From Paenibacillus_AB sp036577625 (GTDB lineage: Bacteria > Bacillota > Bacilli > Paenibacillales > NBRC-103111), in assembly GCF_036577625.1 (NCBI RefSeq), contig NZ_JARBDC010000011.1, forward strand, positions 1 through 64,000: a DNA stretch of 64,000 nt. The letters run 5' to 3'. Position 1 is the stretch's first letter. Every line of letters begins with the position of its first letter. Position numbers and translations under genes: made by a program. Below, one piece after another: positions 60,396 through 64,000 of the stretch. The notes beneath the pieces were generated by a model, which worked only from the letters and a program-made list of their open reading frames with translations, had not been told where the DNA came from and searched no databases.

Positions 60396-61598
60396 ATGAA
60401 TACTTTACATAACGCCGTCTGGCTCTATCTCGGTTCGGAAGCCCGAAACGGCGAAGAAATCGCCGCTTTTGTCGATTGGTGCGGGCGAAACCGGGTCGGC
60501 AAAGCGCTCGTCCACTTGAGTTTGGGCGGAAGCGCGGACGAATCGACCGAGCGGCGGATCGCCGCGCTCGCCGAGGCTTGCGAGGGCAAGGGCATCGAGC
60601 TGCACGGCATGGTATCGACGCTGCACAGACGGTTAAACGACAAGAACAAGCTGCCGTTCGCGGACCCGGCCTGCTACTGCGTCGACGCACACGGCATTTC
60701 GAATTACGAGGAGCCGATTTGCGGCCACGGCTACGTGCTGGACCCCCGCCATCCGGACGTCGTCCGGACCGTATCGGAGCAATGCGCCGAGCTGCTTCGT
60801 CGGTACCCGGGATTGAGCGGCATCCATTTGGACTTTATCCGCTACTACCATTATGAAAGCAAGCTGACGATCGATACGAAAAGCGCCGGCCATTGGATAG
60901 GGTTGCCGAAGGCGGGGCAGTCGATTCGCCTCGAAACGCAGGACGGAGTCCGGACGACGTATTTTATCGAAGAAGCGCGCAACCGGTACAACGATCCTCC
61001 GGTCGGGGACAAGCTCGTGCTGTCCCGCAGCTATCGCTATTGCTTTTGCGACGATTGCCTGGCCGGCTTCGAAACGTTCAGCGGCATCGCCATGCCCGCC
61101 TCGCTTCCGGATACCGCGGCCAAAGCCGGCTGGCTGCTCGGGGAGCATCCCGCCGAATGGGCGGAATACCGCGCGGGCATCGTTACCGATCTCGTCGGCT
61201 CGATCCGCGCCGCCATCAGGCGCGAGCGCCCCGATGCGCAGCTGTCCGCCGCCATCTGGTACAACGCCCCGTACGGCAACGAGCTGCGGGGAGAACCGCT
61301 TCGCCCCGAAAGCGAGTTCGAATGCTTCGGGCAAAAATGGTGGGAGTGGGTACGCCGCGGATATGTCGACTTCGTCTGCCCGATGGACTACTGGCTGAAG
61401 CCCGGCAGCTTCGGCGGCGTCGTGGACGGTCAAATCCGCAAAACGGAAAACCGCGTCCCCGTTTACGCCGGCCTGCTCAAGACGCCGGAATACGAAATCG
61501 ACAAGGCCGGCTACGAGGAATATGCGAGGCGCGCGGCAGCGGGCGGGGCCGCCGGAATTTGCTTTTTCCATTACGGTTCCTGGAAGCAGCTGCTATGA
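60396..61598 (+). CDS. GHL10-like glycoside hydrolase-related protein
   Basis: 400 residues from the ATG at 60396 (GAGAGGAG upstream); an earlier ATG at 60348 lies inside the -10 box. The sequence fits the family 10-like glycosyl hydrolase group (GHL10, formerly DUF187): AFVDWCGRNRV near the N-terminus, GLSGIHLDFIRYYHYE with the typical acidic residue after the fourth strand, then VDFVCPMDYWL and PVYAGLL. No signal peptide is visible, so it may act in the cytoplasm, unlike many relatives. Two Cys-rich points (YCFCDDC) are unusual. It is followed, 41 nt on, by lepB. Confidence 0.8.
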   Translation: MNTLHNAVWLYLGSEARNGEEIAAFVDWCGRNRVGKALVHLSLGGSADESTERRIAALAEACEGKGIELHGMVSTLHRRLNDKNKLPFADPACYCVDAHGISNYEEPICGHGYVLDPRHPDVVRTVSEQCAELLRRYPGLSGIHLDFIRYYHYESKLTIDTKSAGHWIGLPKAGQSIRLETQDGVRTTYFIEEARNRYNDPPVGDKLVLSRSYRYCFCDDCLAGFETFSGIAMPASLPDTAAKAGWLLGEHPAEWAEYRAGIVTDLVGSIRAAIRRERPDAQLSAAIWYNAPYGNELRGEPLRPESEFECFGQKWWEWVRRGYVDFVCPMDYWLKPGSFGGVVDGQIRKTENRVPVYAGLLKTPEYEIDKAGYEEYARRAAAGGAAGICFFHYGSWKQLL

Positions 61599-61639
61599 AC
61601 CGTTCCGTTCGTCCGCTAAGGGAAGGAGCTCAGCAGCCG

Positions 61640-62158
61640 ATGCGCTTGAAAGCGATTTTGAAAGAATGGGTGCCGCCGCTCTTGATCGCCGTCGTTCTCA
61701 GTCTGCTTATCCAGACGTACGTGGCTCAGGCGGTCAAAGTGCCGAGCGGCTCGATGGAACCGAATATTCAGATCGGCGACCGGCTCGTGATGGAGAAGAT
61801 GCTGAAGTTCACCGAATTCCGCCACGGAGACATCGTCGTATTCAATCATGCCGCGGAAAACAAAGAGAAAGTCCGCTACGTCAAACGGCTGATCGGCCTC
61901 CCCGGCGATACGATCGAGGTGAAAGACGGAGCGCTCTACCGGAACGGCGAAAAAGTCGACGAGCCGTATTTGACCGTCAAAATGGCGTACACGTTCGAGA
62001 AAGTGACCGTTCCCGAAGGCCATTATTTCTTCCTCGGGGACAACCGGAACAACAGCTACGACGGCCATTTATGGCCGAACCGCTTTGTCGCCGAAAGCGA
62101 GCTGGTCGGCAAAGTGATGTTCCGGTTTTTCCCGTTTCAGCACGCAGGACCGTTGTAA
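61640..62158 (+). CDS. lepB: Signal peptidase I
   Basis: 172 residues from the ATG at 61640, with GGAAGGAG 11 nt upstream; an in-frame ATG at 61595 overlaps the previous stop but lacks a ribosome site. One N-terminal membrane helix (about 12-30). Catalytic Ser38 (VPSGSMEPN) and Lys82 (RYVKRLIGLPGD) form the dyad, and the box E motif GDNRNNSYDGHLW is present. Cleaves Sec and Tat signal peptides; Bacillota have several copies, so it is one of a set. Its stop codon lies in the loop of the terminator. Confidence 0.95.
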   Translation: MRLKAILKEWVPPLLIAVVLSLLIQTYVAQAVKVPSGSMEPNIQIGDRLVMEKMLKFTEFRHGDIVVFNHAAENKEKVRYVKRLIGLPGDTIEVKDGALYRNGEKVDEPYLTVKMAYTFEKVTVPEGHYFFLGDNRNNSYDGHLWPNRFVAESELVGKVMFRFFPFQHAGPL

Positions 62159-62176
62159 TCGCAACGGTTCTTTTTT
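62149..62176 (+). terminator. Intrinsic terminator of lepB
   Basis: Stem accgttg / caacggt enclosing the stop codon, then TTTTTT. Confidence 0.85.
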
Positions 62177-62313
62177 CGCTCATTTTTCGACATGATAAAG
62201 ATAGGAAAGCGCGGCGAAAATACGGTACAATAACGTTACAGGTTCGATACAACTTAGCGACAACCCCGTCCGCGGGGTCCGCTTACCCCCACTCAGAAAG
62301 CGAAGGTGAGCCC

Positions 62314-63582
62314 ATGAGCAAGCTGGCTATCGACGGAGGCGCTCCGGTCCGCGGCGCTCCGCTGCCTCCGAACTATCCCGGCGCCGTCGTGTACGGCAAA
62401 GAAGAAGCCGATTTCGCTTCGAAAGTCATTTATTCGCAGTCGCCGTTCCGGTATTACGGGCCGAACCTGCAGGGCGCCGTCGAAGCACTCGAAAACGCGA
62501 TGACGTCCGATCTCGGCGCGGCGTACGCGCTGGCCGTCACCTCCGGCACCGCGGCGCTGATCGTGGCGATGAAGGCGCTCGGCATCGGCTACGGCGACAA
62601 AGTGATCGTCCCGGCGAATACGTTTCTCGCCACGCCCGGCGCCGTCGTATGCTGCAACGCCGTTCCCGTCTATTGCGACGTCGACGACAGCTTGAACATC
62701 GATCCGACCGACCTGGAGCGGGTATACGACGAGGACGTCAAGGCGATCATCGTCGTGCCGATTCTCGGCAACCCGGTCGACATGGACCCGATCGTCGCGT
62801 TCGCCAAAAGCAAACATATCGCCGTCATCGAAGATATGGCGCAATCGTGCGGCGTCCGCTACAAAGGCCGCTACGCGGGAACGATCGGCGACATCGGCAC
62901 GTTCAGCTTCCAGATGAACAAGATCGTCACGTCCGGCGAAGGCGGAGCCGTCGTCACGAACGACAAGAAGCTGCTGGAACGAGCGATCCGCTATCACGAT
63001 CAAGGCATCCTGCGCCATCGCGACCGGTACGGCATCGATTCGCCGGACGAGACGTTCGCCTTCTCCGGCCAAAACTACCGGATGAGCGAAATTTCCGGAG
63101 CGGTCATGCTGGAGCAGTGGAAAAAGCTGCCCGATATCGTCGGTACGATGAAACGGCATCACGACCGCATCGCCGCCGCGCTTCGGTCGGAAATTCCGGA
63201 AATCCGCTTCCGAAGCTGCCCGGACCCCGAGGGCGCGATCGGCTCGAACCTCGGAATCGTGTTCGCGACGTCGGAAGCGGCCGCGCTGTTCAACAAAGCG
63301 CTGAACGCCGAAAACGTGCAATCGTACGTGCTGTACGGCGGCAAGCCGGTTTACATGAACCCGTCGCTGTTCCATATGCGGACGGCGGAGAAAGACAATT
63401 TCCCGTACAACTATCCGTTCAAGCGTCCGGTAACCGTTACGGCAAACATGTGCCCGCGGGCGGTCGACTTGATCCCGCGCACGGCGTACATTCCGATATC
63501 GCCGATCCTGACCGACCGGGACGCATCCGACATAATCGAGGCGGTCGTCAAGGTTCATCGCGCATTGCGCGTGTTCGCTTGA
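62314..63582 (+). CDS. DegT/DnrJ/EryC1/StrS family aminotransferase
   Basis: 422 residues from the ATG at 62314, preceded by GCGAAGGTGAG. PLP enzyme of the sugar aminotransferase type: GTAALIVAMKALGIG near the start, IEDMAQSCGVRYKG with the PLP-ring Asp174, and Schiff-base Lys203 in FSFQMNKIVTSGEGGAVV. Members aminate keto sugars for cell-surface glycans or antibiotics, or make amino-shikimate-type compounds. No other deoxysugar genes are adjacent, so the pathway is not clear. Own terminator. Confidence 0.9.
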   Translation: MSKLAIDGGAPVRGAPLPPNYPGAVVYGKEEADFASKVIYSQSPFRYYGPNLQGAVEALENAMTSDLGAAYALAVTSGTAALIVAMKALGIGYGDKVIVPANTFLATPGAVVCCNAVPVYCDVDDSLNIDPTDLERVYDEDVKAIIVVPILGNPVDMDPIVAFAKSKHIAVIEDMAQSCGVRYKGRYAGTIGDIGTFSFQMNKIVTSGEGGAVVTNDKKLLERAIRYHDQGILRHRDRYGIDSPDETFAFSGQNYRMSEISGAVMLEQWKKLPDIVGTMKRHHDRIAAALRSEIPEIRFRSCPDPEGAIGSNLGIVFATSEAAALFNKALNAENVQSYVLYGGKPVYMNPSLFHMRTAEKDNFPYNYPFKRPVTVTANMCPRAVDLIPRTAYIPISPILTDRDASDIIEAVVKVHRALRVFA

Positions 63583-63606
63583 CGCATCCTAAGCAAGTCA
63601 TCCGAA

Positions 63607-63634
63607 AACCGTTTCCGATCCGGAGACGGTTTTT
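63607..63634 (+). terminator. Intrinsic terminator of the aminotransferase gene
   Basis: Stem aaccgtttccg / cggagacggtt followed by TTT. Confidence 0.85.
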
Positions 63635-63675
63635 CGTTTTCGTGCGCCTTCGGACCGGGCGATCGCCCAAAAGAC

Positions 63676-63709
63676 TTACTATTGTCAAGTAACTATGCTA
63701 AAATAAAAT
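63676..63709 (+). promoter_or_regulatory. Promoter and possible operator of the HxlR-type gene
   Basis: TTGTCA (63682-63687), 16-nt spacer, TAAAAT (63704-63709). Inverted TTACT (63676-63680) / AGTAA (63688-63692) flanks the -35, so autoregulation is possible. Confidence 0.55.
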
Positions 63710-63737
63710 TGTAGTACTGGACAGGAGATGAACCCGT

Positions 63738-64000
63738 ATGGATAACGCAGACCACAACACGCACCTGTGTCCCAAGTTCGAGACGGCGTTCGAGCTGCTC
63801 GGGAAACGTTGGACCGGTTTGATCATCCATGTGCTGATGAACGGTCCGATGCGTTTCAAGGATATATCTGCCATGATCCCGGATATGAGCGACCGGATGC
63901 TGACCGAGCGGTTCAAAGAGCTGGAGCAGGCCGGCATCGTCGTCCGGAACGTATACCCGGAAATGCCGATCCGGATCGAGTACGAGCTGACCGAGAAAGG
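63738..64000 (+). CDS. HxlR family transcriptional regulator (5' part)
   Basis: The first 87 codons are inside the window. Ribosome site AGGAG is 10 nt before the ATG. The HxlR pattern is clear: a redox-type Cys early (HLCPKFETAFELLGKRWT), then winged helix-turn-helix MRFKDISAMIPDMSDRMLTERFKELEQAGIV split here only by length, and a beta wing ending YELTEKG. Members sense aldehydes or quinones by thiol chemistry and often repress a divergent or downstream oxidoreductase. The gene runs off the window, so its target is not visible. Confidence 0.88.
   Translation, partial: MDNADHNTHLCPKFETAFELLGKRWTGLIIHVLMNGPMRFKDISAMIPDMSDRMLTERFKELEQAGIVVRNVYPEMPIRIEYELTEK

Noticed and set aside
61522..62313. 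N-terminal extension of the DegT-family aminotransferase reaching back over lepB
   Set aside because: The extension reads lepB out of frame and is basic low-complexity; the ATG at 62314 has a good ribosome site and begins the conserved domain.

Overview
The window looks like chromosomal DNA of a high-GC, spore-forming Bacillota of the Paenibacillaceae (Cohnella/Paenibacillus-like; this is inference). Supporting signs are Spo0M, a sigma-I/RsgI pair, a sporulation-type histidine kinase, a T-box leader on the ilv-leu operon, an AUU-initiated infC-rpmI-rplT operon with an attenuated leader, many GTG/TTG starts with strong Shine-Dalgarno sequences, and compact GC-rich hairpin-plus-T terminators. 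No rRNA, tRNA, prophage, transposase or CRISPR array was seen.

Layout. 1-5 kb: the 3' end of an ABC sugar-binding protein, a LysM-3D wall protein, spo0M and a two-gene ABC-2 exporter. 5.1-6.0 kb: a non-coding island of spaced palindromic repeats. 6-16 kb: metallophosphoesterase, a FetAB-like transporter, acyltransferase, a marR-MFS operon, the tRNA hydroxylase trhO, an MFS-oxidoreductase pair and a small membrane protein. 16-24 kb: an aldo-keto reductase with Fe-S tail, a sporulation-type kinase, rsgI-sigI, a small Cys-motif protein, gcvH, a thioredoxin-like protein and a 2-Cys peroxiredoxin. 24-31 kb: leuB, an aminotransferase, VOC and GNAT proteins, and a secreted protein with 13 Ig-like repeats. 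31-34 kb: a two-component system and a CPBP protease. 34-40 kb: T-box-ilvB-ilvN-ilvC-leuA. 40-47.5 kb: infC-rpmI-rplT, glycosyltransferases, PAP2 phosphatase, a TauE-type permease, trmB. 47.7-55 kb: a carbohydrate/oxidoreductase region with two AraC regulators, a PhyH dioxygenase, a solute-binding lipoprotein, mnmL (ytqA), a Gfo/Idh/MocA oxidoreductase and a membrane-tethered cytochrome c. 55.6-64 kb: a second palindromic-repeat island, mnmM (ytqB)-manA, a second TauE-type permease, a dense satellite-repeat block, a kinase-like protein lacking its phospho-accepting His, a GHL10-like glycosidase, signal peptidase I, a DegT-family aminotransferase and the start of an HxlR regulator.

How genes work together. 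ilvB-ilvN-ilvC-leuA forms a leucine-sensing branched-chain amino acid operon, with leuB unlinked. MnmL and MnmM, successive enzymes of tRNA wobble uridine modification, both lie here about 4 kb apart. The AraC regulator at 47.7-48.5 kb probably controls both phyH and the solute-binding lipoprotein, because the two genes carry a matching 39-nt element at the same distance from their start codons. SigI-RsgI and the LysM-3D protein fit cell-wall homeostasis.

Most of the window is ordinary core genome. The points that most deserve a second look are the shared AraC-type promoter element, the His-to-Asn kinase-like protein, the two islands of regularly spaced palindromes, the satellite block at 58.3-59.1 kb, and the structured spacers inside the ilv operon. 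No clear new defence or biosynthetic system was found.
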